64,000 nucleotides of DNA from Streptomyces sp. NBC_00358. Lineage in GTDB: Bacteria; Actinomycetota; Actinomycetes; Streptomycetales; Streptomycetaceae. The notes below the pieces were generated by a model. It was given only the letters and a program-made list of their open reading frames with translations, was not told the origin of the DNA and did not search any database. The position numbers were made by a program, and so were the translations under genes. Of the stretch, positions 36,259-44,536 are shown in pieces. Position 1 is the stretch's first letter. Every line of letters starts with the position of its first letter. The DNA is taken from assembly GCF_036099295.1 (NCBI RefSeq), contig NZ_CP107976.1, forward strand, positions 930,001 to 994,000, in the 5' to 3' direction.

Positions 36259-37998
36259 ATGAGACTATCCAGGCTCCGAAGAACAGGGTTCTCACGGCGT
36301 TTGTCCGTGGTTCTTCTGACCTTAGGACTGACCACTGCCCTCCTCGGCGGATCCGGTCAGGCACAGGAGTCGGCCACGTCGTGGACCTCCGAGTTCACGG
36401 CGTCCAACGGAACGACCTACACCGCCACCAACCATCTGCTGGCCAAGGCGCGCGGACACGGGCGCGAGTGGCTGCTCGCCTGGGCGGGTCCGGTGGACCA
36501 CACCACGCCCGACTTCCTCACCGTCATCGACGCGACACCCGACTCACCGCACTACGGCGAGGTCGTCAACACGGTGACGATGGGGCCGGGCAAGGGCAAC
36601 GAGCCGCACCACATGCAGTACCTCTGGCACAAGGGCGCCCGGCTGTTCGCGGGCGGCATCCTGACGGACACGACGTTCGTGTTCGACACGAAGGCCCTGC
36701 CGGCCGTCAAGCTCGTCGGCGTGAACGTCCCCACGGACACCCCGTGCGGCACGCTGCCGGACGCCTACCAGGTGCTGCGTGACGGCACCGCGTACGGCAC
36801 GTACATGGGCGGCCCGAACATCACCGGACCGTGCACCTACACCAACGGCGAGGTGCGGGAGGGCAACGGTGCCGGGGGCTCGCCCGGCGAGATCGTCTAC
36901 TTCGGCAAGGACGGCCGGACCGTCTCCGAGATCCCCGCGGCCGTGAAGGGCGGCGAGGACCCGGTCCAGTGCGGCAACGTACCGGTGCTGAAGGAGGCGA
37001 GCTGCGCCAACCCGCACGGCATCGCCGTACGCGAGGACATGAACATCATGGTCGCCAGCGACTTCGTCGAGGCACGCAATTTCGTGACCCCCGACGTGGA
37101 ACTGCGTGAGGACCTCGCGCGGCAGACGGTCCGCGTCTGGGACATCAGCGACCGGGCCGACCCGAAGCTGAAGTCCGTCTCCAAGGTCGCGGACGGTCCC
37201 CGGCTCGCCCAGGAGAAGGACCCGATCTTCGGCGAGTCCCGGGTGCTCATGGAGACGGCGCTGCCCAACAAGCACGGCCACAAGGGTGCGTTCGTCTCCT
37301 CGATGACCGGCGGCGCGGTCTTCTACACGCCGGACATCACGGCCACGAAGCCGAAGTGGAAGGAGGTGCTGGACGACACCACGCCGTACCAGACCTTCGC
37401 CCCCGACGGCTCGGTGACCGGTGGCGGCGACAACTCCAGCTGGCTGGCCGTCAGTCCGGACGACCGCTACCTGTTCCACACGGTGATGGGCGCGTCGAAG
37501 CCCTACGGAGAGCCGCTCGACCGGACGACCGGCATGGTCTATGTGCTGGACATCCACAAGCTGCTCGCCTCGGGCGACGACCCGCGGTGCTCCATCGACA
37601 AGCTCGACGAGGTCTACAAGGGCGGCGACGAGAGCGACTGTCCCGGCCTGGTCGGTACCGTCCCGATCCGGGACACCACCGACGGCGGACCCCACTGGGG
37701 CGCGATGGACAACTTCACCCAGGGGAAGGACGGCATGTACCGCGAGGCCACCCAGGTCAAGCGGATCGCCACCGCCAACTACTTCCTGGCCGGCGCCTTC
37801 GGCGGCGACGGCGACCACCGGGTGTGCATGTTCACCCTCGGCGGGAAGACGGGGATCTCCCTGGACAAGCGGTTCCGCGACGAGGTCACCGGCGAGCCGT
37901 GCGTCAGCTTCAACCGGACGTCGTGGCCGCACGGCGACACCGGTGACGCTCGGCCCCACGGTGTGCTGTTCGTCGTGAGCGACGGCGTGCTGCGGTGA
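36259..37998 (+). CDS. secreted methanethiol oxidase / SBP56-family protein
   Basis: 579-aa exported protein of the selenium-binding-protein 56 family, which includes methanethiol oxidase. Signal peptide with an RR pair at 13-14 ends near residue 38. Conserved DFLTVIDATP and the NEPHHMQ segment (His117, His118) match the metal-ligand region of bacterial methanethiol oxidase; ANPHGI and ARPHGV lie further on. The third ligand region (PHTMY in characterised enzymes) reads PDAYQ, so the metal site may differ. Methanethiol oxidase yields formaldehyde, H2S and H2O2, which fits the sulfur context. The stop overlaps the next start (GTGA). Confidence 0.78.
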   Translation: MRLSRLRRTGFSRRLSVVLLTLGLTTALLGGSGQAQESATSWTSEFTASNGTTYTATNHLLAKARGHGREWLLAWAGPVDHTTPDFLTVIDATPDSPHYGEVVNTVTMGPGKGNEPHHMQYLWHKGARLFAGGILTDTTFVFDTKALPAVKLVGVNVPTDTPCGTLPDAYQVLRDGTAYGTYMGGPNITGPCTYTNGEVREGNGAGGSPGEIVYFGKDGRTVSEIPAAVKGGEDPVQCGNVPVLKEASCANPHGIAVREDMNIMVASDFVEARNFVTPDVELREDLARQTVRVWDISDRADPKLKSVSKVADGPRLAQEKDPIFGESRVLMETALPNKHGHKGAFVSSMTGGAVFYTPDITATKPKWKEVLDDTTPYQTFAPDGSVTGGGDNSSWLAVSPDDRYLFHTVMGASKPYGEPLDRTTGMVYVLDIHKLLASGDDPRCSIDKLDEVYKGGDESDCPGLVGTVPIRDTTDGGPHWGAMDNFTQGKDGMYREATQVKRIATANYFLAGAFGGDGDHRVCMFTLGGKTGISLDKRFRDEVTGEPCVSFNRTSWPHGDTGDARPHGVLFVVSDGVLR

Positions 37999-39239
37999 GC
38001 AACACCTTCTCGATCCAGTCGTCCGCGGCGGCCGTCGGCCGCCGCGGGCCCCTGGTCCTGGCCGCGCAGGACTTCCGGCCGTTGTACGGCGTCCTGCTGG
38101 GCGCGTTCGTCCTGACGTGCGGGATCGGCCTGATCATGCTGCAACTGCGGTACGGGCGGCTGCGCCGACGGCGTACCGTACTCGCCTCCTCCGCCGTCAT
38201 CGTGGTCACGTCCGTGCTGGTGGGTATGACCGCGTCGCACGACTCCGGATCCACCGCCGTCGGCGAACCCGGTGTACCCCTGCTGAGCGCCGCCCGGTCG
38301 GGGGCACAGCGGGTACCGGTCCTCGTCGTGCCGAACCGTCCCGGGTTCAACCTGGTGGGCATCGCCGCGGACGTGGCGTCCGCCGGCACCGACCCGGCAC
38401 GGCTCGCCGACGGCCGACGGCACGGCGGTTCGGAGCGCACCTGGGTGGGGGTCACCCTCAAGGCCGGCGCACAGCGGCTGTACGTCTCCGCCGACGGCGT
38501 CTCCGCGTCGCTGGACGTCGACACCGGCCACCGGCCGGCCGCGGAGTCCGCCACCCTGCGCGGCGCGGACGGCCCGGAGTGCGCCTCCGCGGCTCTGGGC
38601 GCGCTGCTCGCCAGCAGCGAGCGGCCCTGGTCCGGGTGTCCAGCCGACCGGCTCACCACCGCCGACGCCGGCATGCTGCGGGCGACCGTGCGTTTCGTGG
38701 CGGGACGCGGGGCACGGAGCGTCGCCCTGCGCGCCGACGGTTCACCCCGTGACCGGGCCGCCGCCACCGTGGTCCGCGAAGCCGCGGCCCGCGAGGGACT
38801 CACCGTGGTGGCGCCGGGCAAGGGTGCGGTTCCGCTGATCGTGGTCACCGACTGGGCGGTCGCCGCGTCCCAGGTCAAGGAGGTCGAGTCGGGCCGGGTC
38901 AGGGCCGAGGGCACCTACCTGGCGCCCTGGCTGCTCTCGCCGCCGGTGCTCGGCCCCGCCGCGGGCCAGCTCATCCCGCTGCGGTACGACCCGCGGGGCC
39001 CAGCCGCCGAGCGGTACCTGTCCGCGTTGAGCCGACGGTTCCCCGGAGAGATCCCCAGCGCCGCCGGATACGAGGCCTGGCAGCGGCAGTTGGGCGGCGA
39101 CTTCGGCCCGGTCCTGCTGTACGCGGCGGCCGAGGTGTACATCCCGGGCATGCCCGCGCACCAGCACACGGGCGCGGACTGGCTCACCAGCGGAATGATC
39201 ACCCCGGTCTCGGGTCCGCTGACACAGCCGACGCCATGA
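37995..39239 (+). CDS. membrane protein with periplasmic-binding-like outer domain
   Basis: 414-aa protein not assigned to a family. Two hydrophobic helices (about 30-51 and 62-80) precede a ~330-residue extracytoplasmic part. Alternating strand/helix pattern and the C-terminal AERYLSALSRRFPGEIP and AAGYEAWQ segments recall type I periplasmic-binding proteins (inference). Coupled to the upstream methanethiol-oxidase-like gene by GTGA, and its stop overlaps an ATG upstream of sulfite reductase, so the three form one unit. It may help the secreted oxidase, for example by anchoring or ligand sensing. Confidence 0.65.
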   Translation: MSNTFSIQSSAAAVGRRGPLVLAAQDFRPLYGVLLGAFVLTCGIGLIMLQLRYGRLRRRRTVLASSAVIVVTSVLVGMTASHDSGSTAVGEPGVPLLSAARSGAQRVPVLVVPNRPGFNLVGIAADVASAGTDPARLADGRRHGGSERTWVGVTLKAGAQRLYVSADGVSASLDVDTGHRPAAESATLRGADGPECASAALGALLASSERPWSGCPADRLTTADAGMLRATVRFVAGRGARSVALRADGSPRDRAAATVVREAAAREGLTVVAPGKGAVPLIVVTDWAVAASQVKEVESGRVRAEGTYLAPWLLSPPVLGPAAGQLIPLRYDPRGPAAERYLSALSRRFPGEIPSAAGYEAWQRQLGGDFGPVLLYAAAEVYIPGMPAHQHTGADWLTSGMITPVSGPLTQPTP

Positions 39240-39313
39240 CGATCCGAAACCATGACGATCCGAGGCCAGCCGCTCTCCGCGGCCGGGTCGAGGCCGGAGA
39301 AGGGCAGCACACC

Positions 39314-41038
39314 ATGACGGACACGGCGCCCGCCTCGCGCCCCCCGCGGGCCCGGCGTGAGGGCTCGCACGGCGAGGGCCAGTGGGCCCACGGACAGCAC
39401 GAACCCCTCAACAGGAACGAGGAGATCAAGAAGGACGAGGACCCGCTGCGGGTGCGCGAGCGCGTCGAGCGGATCTACGCGCATCACGGCTTCGCCTCCA
39501 TCGAACCGGACGATCTGCGCTCCCGGCTGCGCTGGTGGGGCCTGTACACCCAGCGGCGCCCCGGGATCGACGGCGGGCGCACGGCCGTCCTCGCCCCCGA
39601 GGAGCTGGAGGACGAGTACTTCATGCTCCGCGTCCGCATCGACGGCGGACGCCTGGACCTGCGCCAGCTCCGCGCCGTCGCCGACATCTCGGTCCGCTGG
39701 GCCCGCGGCACCGCCGACATCACCGACCGGCAGAACATCCAGCTGCACTGGGTACGCGTCGAGGACGTCCCCGAGATCTGGCGCCGGCTCGAAGCGGTCG
39801 GGCTGTCGACCACCGAGGCGTGCGGCGACTGCCCCCGGGTCGTCGTCGGCAGCCCGGTCGCGGGCGTCTCTGCGGACGAACTCCTCGACGCCACCCCGGC
39901 GATCGAGGAGATCACGGCCCGCTACATCGGCGACCCCACGCTGTCCAACCTGCCGCGCAAGTACAAGACGGCGGTGAGCTGGCTGCCCGACATCCCGTAC
40001 GAGATCAACGACCTGGCGTTCCTCGGCAGCGTCCATCCCGAGCACGGTCCGGGGTTCGACCCGTGGGTGGGCGGCGGACTGTCCACGGCGCCGCGGCTGG
40101 CCGAACGGCTGGGCGCCTGGGTGCCGTTGGAGGACGTGCCCGAGGTGTGGGTGGCCGTGACCCGGCTGTTCAGGGACTACGGCTACCGCAGGCTGCGCAA
40201 CCGCGCACGGCTGAAGTACCTGGTGGCCGACTGGGGTGTGGAGCGGCTGCGCAAAGTACTGGAGGAGGAGTACCTTCGCCGCCCGCTCACCGACGGCCCC
40301 GCCCCGGTGCTGCCGCCCGCGCCCCTCGACCACATCGGGGTCCGACGGCAGCGCGACGGGCGCTACTTCGTCGGAGCGGCACCGGTGGCCGGGCGGGTCT
40401 CCGGCGCAGTCCTGGCCCGGCTCGCCGACCTGGCCGAAGCCCATGGCTCGACGCGGGTCCGGCTCACCCCGTACCAGAAGATCCTGGTGCTCGACGTGAC
40501 CGATCCGGCCTCGCTCGTCGGGGAGTTGCGCGCCCTCGGCCTGGAGGCCGAGCCGTCGTCCTGGCGGCGCAACACCATGGCCTGCACCGGCATCGAGTAC
40601 TGCAAGCTGGCGATCGTCGAGACCAAGGAGCGGGCGGCCACGCTGGTCGCCGAGCTCGAACGGCGGCTCGCCGAGGAGGCGTTGGACATCACCGTCAACG
40701 TGAACGGCTGCCCGAACGCCTGCGCGCGCACCCAGGTCGCCGACATCGGGCTCAAGGGACAGCTCGTGACCGACGCGGACGGCAACCAGACCGAGGGCTT
40801 CCAGGTGCACCTCGGCGGCGGCCTCGCGCTGCGGGACGGAGCGGACGGCCGCTTCGGCAGGAAGCTGCGCGGTCTGAAGACCACCGCGGCCGAACTGCCC
40901 GACTACGTCGAACGTCTGACACGCGCCTACCTGGCGGGCCGTGAGAACGAGAACGAGACGTTCACCGAATGGACGGCGCGTGCCACGGAGGACGAACTGA
41001 AACAGACGGGTGTTCACCCCGGCGAAGGGCCGGGGTGA
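39314..41038 (+). CDS. ferredoxin-type sulfite/nitrite reductase
   Basis: 574-aa siroheme enzyme of the ferredoxin-dependent assimilatory sulfite reductase family of actinobacteria. N-terminal GEGQW pattern, ARGTADITDRQNIQLHW, LSTTEACGDCPR, and the siroheme/4Fe-4S ligands CTGIEYC and NGCPNACAR. It reduces sulfite to sulfide, the step after CysH. I prefer the ATG at 39314 (GAGAAGGG upstream, family-like N-terminus). An ATG at 39236 overlaps the previous stop as ATGA and would add 26 unconserved residues. In many Streptomyces this gene belongs to the cysH unit; here it is on the opposite strand behind two inserted genes. Confidence 0.92.
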   Translation: MTDTAPASRPPRARREGSHGEGQWAHGQHEPLNRNEEIKKDEDPLRVRERVERIYAHHGFASIEPDDLRSRLRWWGLYTQRRPGIDGGRTAVLAPEELEDEYFMLRVRIDGGRLDLRQLRAVADISVRWARGTADITDRQNIQLHWVRVEDVPEIWRRLEAVGLSTTEACGDCPRVVVGSPVAGVSADELLDATPAIEEITARYIGDPTLSNLPRKYKTAVSWLPDIPYEINDLAFLGSVHPEHGPGFDPWVGGGLSTAPRLAERLGAWVPLEDVPEVWVAVTRLFRDYGYRRLRNRARLKYLVADWGVERLRKVLEEEYLRRPLTDGPAPVLPPAPLDHIGVRRQRDGRYFVGAAPVAGRVSGAVLARLADLAEAHGSTRVRLTPYQKILVLDVTDPASLVGELRALGLEAEPSSWRRNTMACTGIEYCKLAIVETKERAATLVAELERRLAEEALDITVNVNGCPNACARTQVADIGLKGQLVTDADGNQTEGFQVHLGGGLALRDGADGRFGRKLRGLKTTAAELPDYVERLTRAYLAGRENENETFTEWTARATEDELKQTGVHPGEGPG

Positions 41039-41043
41039 ACACC
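41009..41043 (+). terminator. terminator hairpin spanning the sulfite reductase stop
   Basis: A perfect 15-bp stem (41009-41023 with 41029-41043) with a 5-nt loop. The stop codon at 41036-41038 lies inside the right arm, so the last coding bases form half of the terminator. Confidence 0.8.
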
Positions 41044-41102
41044 GAAAGGCCGTGGACCGCACCTGAACAATCCGAACTCCTGGCACAGAGAAAGGACGGG
41101 CC

Positions 41103-41855
41103 GTGCGGATTGAACTGCTGGGACCTCTGGAAATCATCGACGAGGACGACATCCACTTCCGTATACCGGGTGAAAAGCTGCGGACCATTGTCGCGGCGCT
41201 CGCCCTGTCCAGCGGAAAGGTCGTCTCCCGCGACGAACTGATCGACGAACTCTGGGCGGAGAGGCCGCCCCGGGACGCAATAAATTCACTGCAAGGACAT
41301 ATCGCGCGGCTGCGGCGCATTCTCGTCACCCGGATCGGCAGGGAGAACCTGCGCGGGGTCGTGCAGACCACACCCGCCGGATACCGGTTGCAGCTCCCCG
41401 CCGACCACATCGACGCGCTGCGCTTCACCGCACTCGTGGAGTCCGCGGCGCCACTGCTCGAAGAGGACCCCGGAGCGGTCATCCGGACGCTGAACAGCGC
41501 GCTCGCCCTGTGGCGGGGACCCGCGCTGTTCGACACCGGCCAGGGCATGATCTGCCGCATGGCCTACACCCACCTGGAGGAGAGCCGGCTGATCGCGCAC
41601 GAGCGCAGGATCGACGCCCAGCTCGACCTCGGTCTCCACCAGGCGGTCATCCCGGAGGCCGAGCGGCTCCACATGCGCTATCCCCTGCGCGAGCACTTCT
41701 GCCGGCAGCTGATGGCCGCACTGTGCCGCTCCGGACGGCAGGGCGAGGCGATCAACGTGTACAGCCGTACCCGCCAACGCCTGGTGCGGGAACTGGGCAT
41801 CGAACCCTCGCCCCAGCTCAGGCGTGTCTTCAGCGAGATCCTCTCCCAGACCTGA
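41103..41855 (+). CDS. SARP-family activator, probable cluster regulator
   Basis: 250-aa SARP. OmpR-type winged helix (about 1-95; VVSRDELIDELWAERPPRDA and LRRILVTRIG) followed by a BTAD domain (about 98-246, ending YSRTRQRLVRELGIEPSPQLRR). GTG start with AAAGGACGGG upstream. It stands at the edge of the azoxy-type cluster and converges on the ten-gene operon. Its likely binding site is the 11-bp-spaced CTGAGA triplet at the operon's divergent promoter. The valanimycin cluster also carries a SARP. No TTA codon was seen. Confidence 0.93.
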   Translation: MRIELLGPLEIIDEDDIHFRIPGEKLRTIVAALALSSGKVVSRDELIDELWAERPPRDAINSLQGHIARLRRILVTRIGRENLRGVVQTTPAGYRLQLPADHIDALRFTALVESAAPLLEEDPGAVIRTLNSALALWRGPALFDTGQGMICRMAYTHLEESRLIAHERRIDAQLDLGLHQAVIPEAERLHMRYPLREHFCRQLMAALCRSGRQGEAINVYSRTRQRLVRELGIEPSPQLRRVFSEILSQT

Positions 41856-41898
41856 CCTCCGCTTCCCGGTACGGTGATCGCGGCGGGTGCCCTGGCCC

Positions 41899-43137
41899 TC
41901 AGGCCCGCCCGAGAACCAGCACCGCGTTCTGGCCGCCGAACCCGAACGAGGTGCTGACCGCCAGCTCGCCCGTGAGATCACGGGGAGCCTTGGCCACGAC
42001 GTCGATCTCGATCGCCGGATCCAGACTCTGCAGGTTCGCGGTGGGCGGCACGAGCCGGTGCTCCAGCGTGAGCGCGGTGACGGCCGCCTCGATGGCGCCG
42101 GCCGCCCCCAGCGAGTGGCCGACCACACCCTTCACGGACGTGACCGCCGGACCGTCGCCCAGCACCCGGCGCAGCATTCGGGCCTCCGTGACGTCGTTGA
42201 GCGGTGTCGCGGTGCCATGGGCGTTGACGTGCCCGATCTCGTCGGCGCCGACCCCCGCGTCGGCCAGGGCCGTGCGCAGCGCCAGTTCCGCGCCGCGGCC
42301 GTCCGGATCGGGAGCCGTGGCGTGATGGGCGTCGGCGCTGGCGCCGTACCCGCTGATCAGCGCGTGGACCGAACCGCCGCGCGCCCGAACGTCCGCGGGC
42401 CGCTCCAGGACCAGCACGGTCGCTCCCTCGGCGGGTACGAACCCGTCCCGGTCCACGTCGAAGGGGCGCGAGGCGTTGGCCGGGGCGTCGCGGCGGGCGG
42501 AGAGCGCGCCCATCTGGCTGAACCCGGCGACGATCGAGGGGATCAGGCAGGCCTCGGTGCCGCCGGTGATGACGACATCGCAGGTGCCGGCGCGCAGCAG
42601 TTCGCGAGCCGTGCCGATCGCGGTGGTGCCGGAGGCGCAGGCGGTGGACGTCACCAGGTTGGGACCCCGGGCCCCGCACTCCATGGCGATGTAACCGGCC
42701 GTCATGTTCACAGCGAGCATCGGAATCAGCATCGGGGAGACCTGGTCGAAGCCCTGGTCGAGCAGCACGTGGTGCTGCTTCTCCCAGGTGGCCGCTCCTC
42801 CGATGCCGCTGCCGATGACCACGCCGACCCGGGCGCCGTCCCACACGGCCGTGTCCAGGCCGGCGTCGGCCAGCGCCTCGGCCGCGGCGGCCAGCGCGAA
42901 CTGGCTGCTGCGGTCGAGACGCCAGGCCTTGCGCCGGCCCAGGGCCTTCGCCGGGTCGAAGCCGGGCACATGACAGCCGAAGTCGGCGCGGGTGCCCGCC
43001 AGCGCGGGTACCTCGCTCGCCTCCGTCGTCTCGCCCCGCAGGATGCGCGTCCAGGAGGCGGCGGTGCCGATGCCCGCCGCGGTCACCATGCCGATCCCGG
43101 TGACCGCGGCGGCGAACGGGGGCCTGACGTCCGGCAT
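41899..43137 (-). CDS. beta-ketoacyl-ACP synthase (KAS I/II, FabF-like)
   Basis: 412-aa condensing enzyme. Active-site STACASGT with Cys167, catalytic His in NAHGTATPLND (about 303) and in GVVGHSLGAAG (about 340), and C-terminal FGFGGQNA. It elongates ACP-bound acyl chains. Its start overlaps the ACP stop (TGATG). With the ACP and KAS III upstream it forms a small dedicated fatty-chain module, probably building the alkyl part of the product (inference). Last gene of the ten-gene operon. Confidence 0.95.
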   Translation of the reverse strand: MPDVRPPFAAAVTGIGMVTAAGIGTAASWTRILRGETTEASEVPALAGTRADFGCHVPGFDPAKALGRRKAWRLDRSSQFALAAAAEALADAGLDTAVWDGARVGVVIGSGIGGAATWEKQHHVLLDQGFDQVSPMLIPMLAVNMTAGYIAMECGARGPNLVTSTACASGTTAIGTARELLRAGTCDVVITGGTEACLIPSIVAGFSQMGALSARRDAPANASRPFDVDRDGFVPAEGATVLVLERPADVRARGGSVHALISGYGASADAHHATAPDPDGRGAELALRTALADAGVGADEIGHVNAHGTATPLNDVTEARMLRRVLGDGPAVTSVKGVVGHSLGAAGAIEAAVTALTLEHRLVPPTANLQSLDPAIEIDVVAKAPRDLTGELAVSTSFGFGGQNAVLVLGRA

Positions 43138-43394
43138 CAGCCCGTCACTCCCGGCTGCCCGGCGGCCAGCTTCTTCTCCACCATCGCCGCCGCGTCGGCC
43201 ACCGTGGCGTCCAGTTCCAGCTCGTCGTCCTTGATGGGGACGCCGAACTCCTGCTGGGCCGCCAGGCCCAGTTCGACCAGGGCGAGCGAGTCCACTTCGA
43301 GTTTGCGGAAGGTCACTTCGGGCGAGATCTCGTCGGCCTCCAGGCCGCAGACCCGCACCAGCAGGGCGACCAGACGATCGCTCGTGTCACTCAT
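43137..43394 (-). CDS. acyl carrier protein
   Basis: 85-aa ACP. The phosphopantetheine site is LEVDSLALVELG with Ser36. The chain has the four-helix pattern and the acidic recognition helix II. GAGGAGAGG precedes the ATG at 43392-43394. It should carry the chain made by the neighbouring KAS and KAS III. Confidence 0.95.
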   Translation of the reverse strand: MSDTSDRLVALLVRVCGLEADEISPEVTFRKLEVDSLALVELGLAAQQEFGVPIKDDELELDATVADAAAMVEKKLAAGQPGVTG

Positions 43395-43444
43395 GGGATG
43401 CCTCTCCTCGGTTGTCCGTCGTGATGTGCCGGTCGGCCGGTGAT

Positions 43445-43523
43445 GTACGAGGTGGTCGGTGGGATATGCGGTGATCAGTGGCGTACGAGGTGGTGGGCGG
43501 TGCCCGGTCGGTGGCGTACGAGG
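43445..43523. repeat. degenerate ~35-bp direct repeats
   Basis: GTACGAGG recurs at 43445, 43483 and 43516 within related GTGGTCGGTG-like sequence, in the 137-bp gap between the KAS III and ACP genes. This is the only sizeable gap in the otherwise overlapping operon. Meaning unknown. Confidence 0.6.
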
Positions 43524-43531
43524 GGTGCGGT

Positions 43532-44536
43532 TCAGTACGCCTCGACGGCCGGCCAGCGGACCGTGCAGGCCCCCCAGGTCAGCCCGCCGCCGAACGCGGT
43601 CATCAGCACCCGGTGGCCGGGGCGCAGCGTGCCGCTCGCGACGGCGTCGGCGAGGGCCAGCGGCACGGAGGCGGCCGAGGTGTTGCCGACGCGGTCGAGG
43701 TGGATCGCGCACCGCTCCCGTTCCACGCCCATCCAGTCGGCCAGGGCGTGCATGATCCGTACGTTGGCCTGGTGGGCGACGAGCAGGTCCACGTCCGCCA
43801 CCGACCAGCCCGCGCCGCGCAGGGCCTGTTCGGAGGACTCGGCCATGGATTCCACCGCGTGCCGGAACACGGCCCGGCCCGCCATCCGGAAGTAGGGGTC
43901 GCTCTGTGCGGCCGTCGCCGCCCGGAACGGGTCGCGGGACCCGCCGGAGGGCACCTGGATCAGGTCGTCCGCCGATCCGTCGGAGCCGAGCTGGAAGGGG
44001 CCGAGCGCACCGGGTTCGTCCGGCCGGCCCGCCCGCAGTACGACCGCTCCGGCGCCGTCACCGAAGATGGACCGGGTGGAGCGGTCACCGGGGTCGAGGA
44101 TGCGGGAGAACGCGTCCGCGCCGATGACCAGGACGGAGTCGGCGGACCCGGCGGCGATGAACCCGGCCGCGGTCGCCAGCCCGTAGAGGAAACCGGTGCA
44201 GACGGCGGCCACGTCGAACGCCGGGACCGGGCCGAGCCCGAGCCGGGCCGCGACGCGGGGCGCGGTCGCCGGGAGGGGGTGGTCGGGGGTCGCCGTGGCC
44301 AGCACGACCGCGTCCACCGCGATGTCCGACGCGGACTTCAGCGCCCGCGCCCCCGCCTCGACGGCGAGGTCCGAGGTGGCGAGCTCCTCGTCGAGGATGT
44401 GGCGGGCGCCGATGCCGGTGCGCGTGCGGATCCAGGCGTCCGAGGTGTCGAGTTCCCGGGCGAGCTCGTCGTTGGTGACCGCCCTGGGCGGCAGCCAGGA
44501 ACCGAGTCCGCACACGACTGCGGCCCGAGCGGTCAC
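43532..44536 (-). CDS. beta-ketoacyl-ACP synthase III (FabH-like)
   Basis: 334-aa starter-condensing enzyme. Nucleophile Cys113 in AAVCTGFLYG, catalytic His in VAHQANVRI (about 250) and Asn in VGNTSAASVP (about 280). It starts chains by joining an acyl-CoA primer to malonyl-ACP. The GTG start overlaps the upstream di-iron gene stop (GTGA). Confidence 0.95.
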   Translation of the reverse strand: MTARAAVVCGLGSWLPPRAVTNDELARELDTSDAWIRTRTGIGARHILDEELATSDLAVEAGARALKSASDIAVDAVVLATATPDHPLPATAPRVAARLGLGPVPAFDVAAVCTGFLYGLATAAGFIAAGSADSVLVIGADAFSRILDPGDRSTRSIFGDGAGAVVLRAGRPDEPGALGPFQLGSDGSADDLIQVPSGGSRDPFRAATAAQSDPYFRMAGRAVFRHAVESMAESSEQALRGAGWSVADVDLLVAHQANVRIMHALADWMGVERERCAIHLDRVGNTSAASVPLALADAVASGTLRPGHRVLMTAFGGGLTWGACTVRWPAVEAY

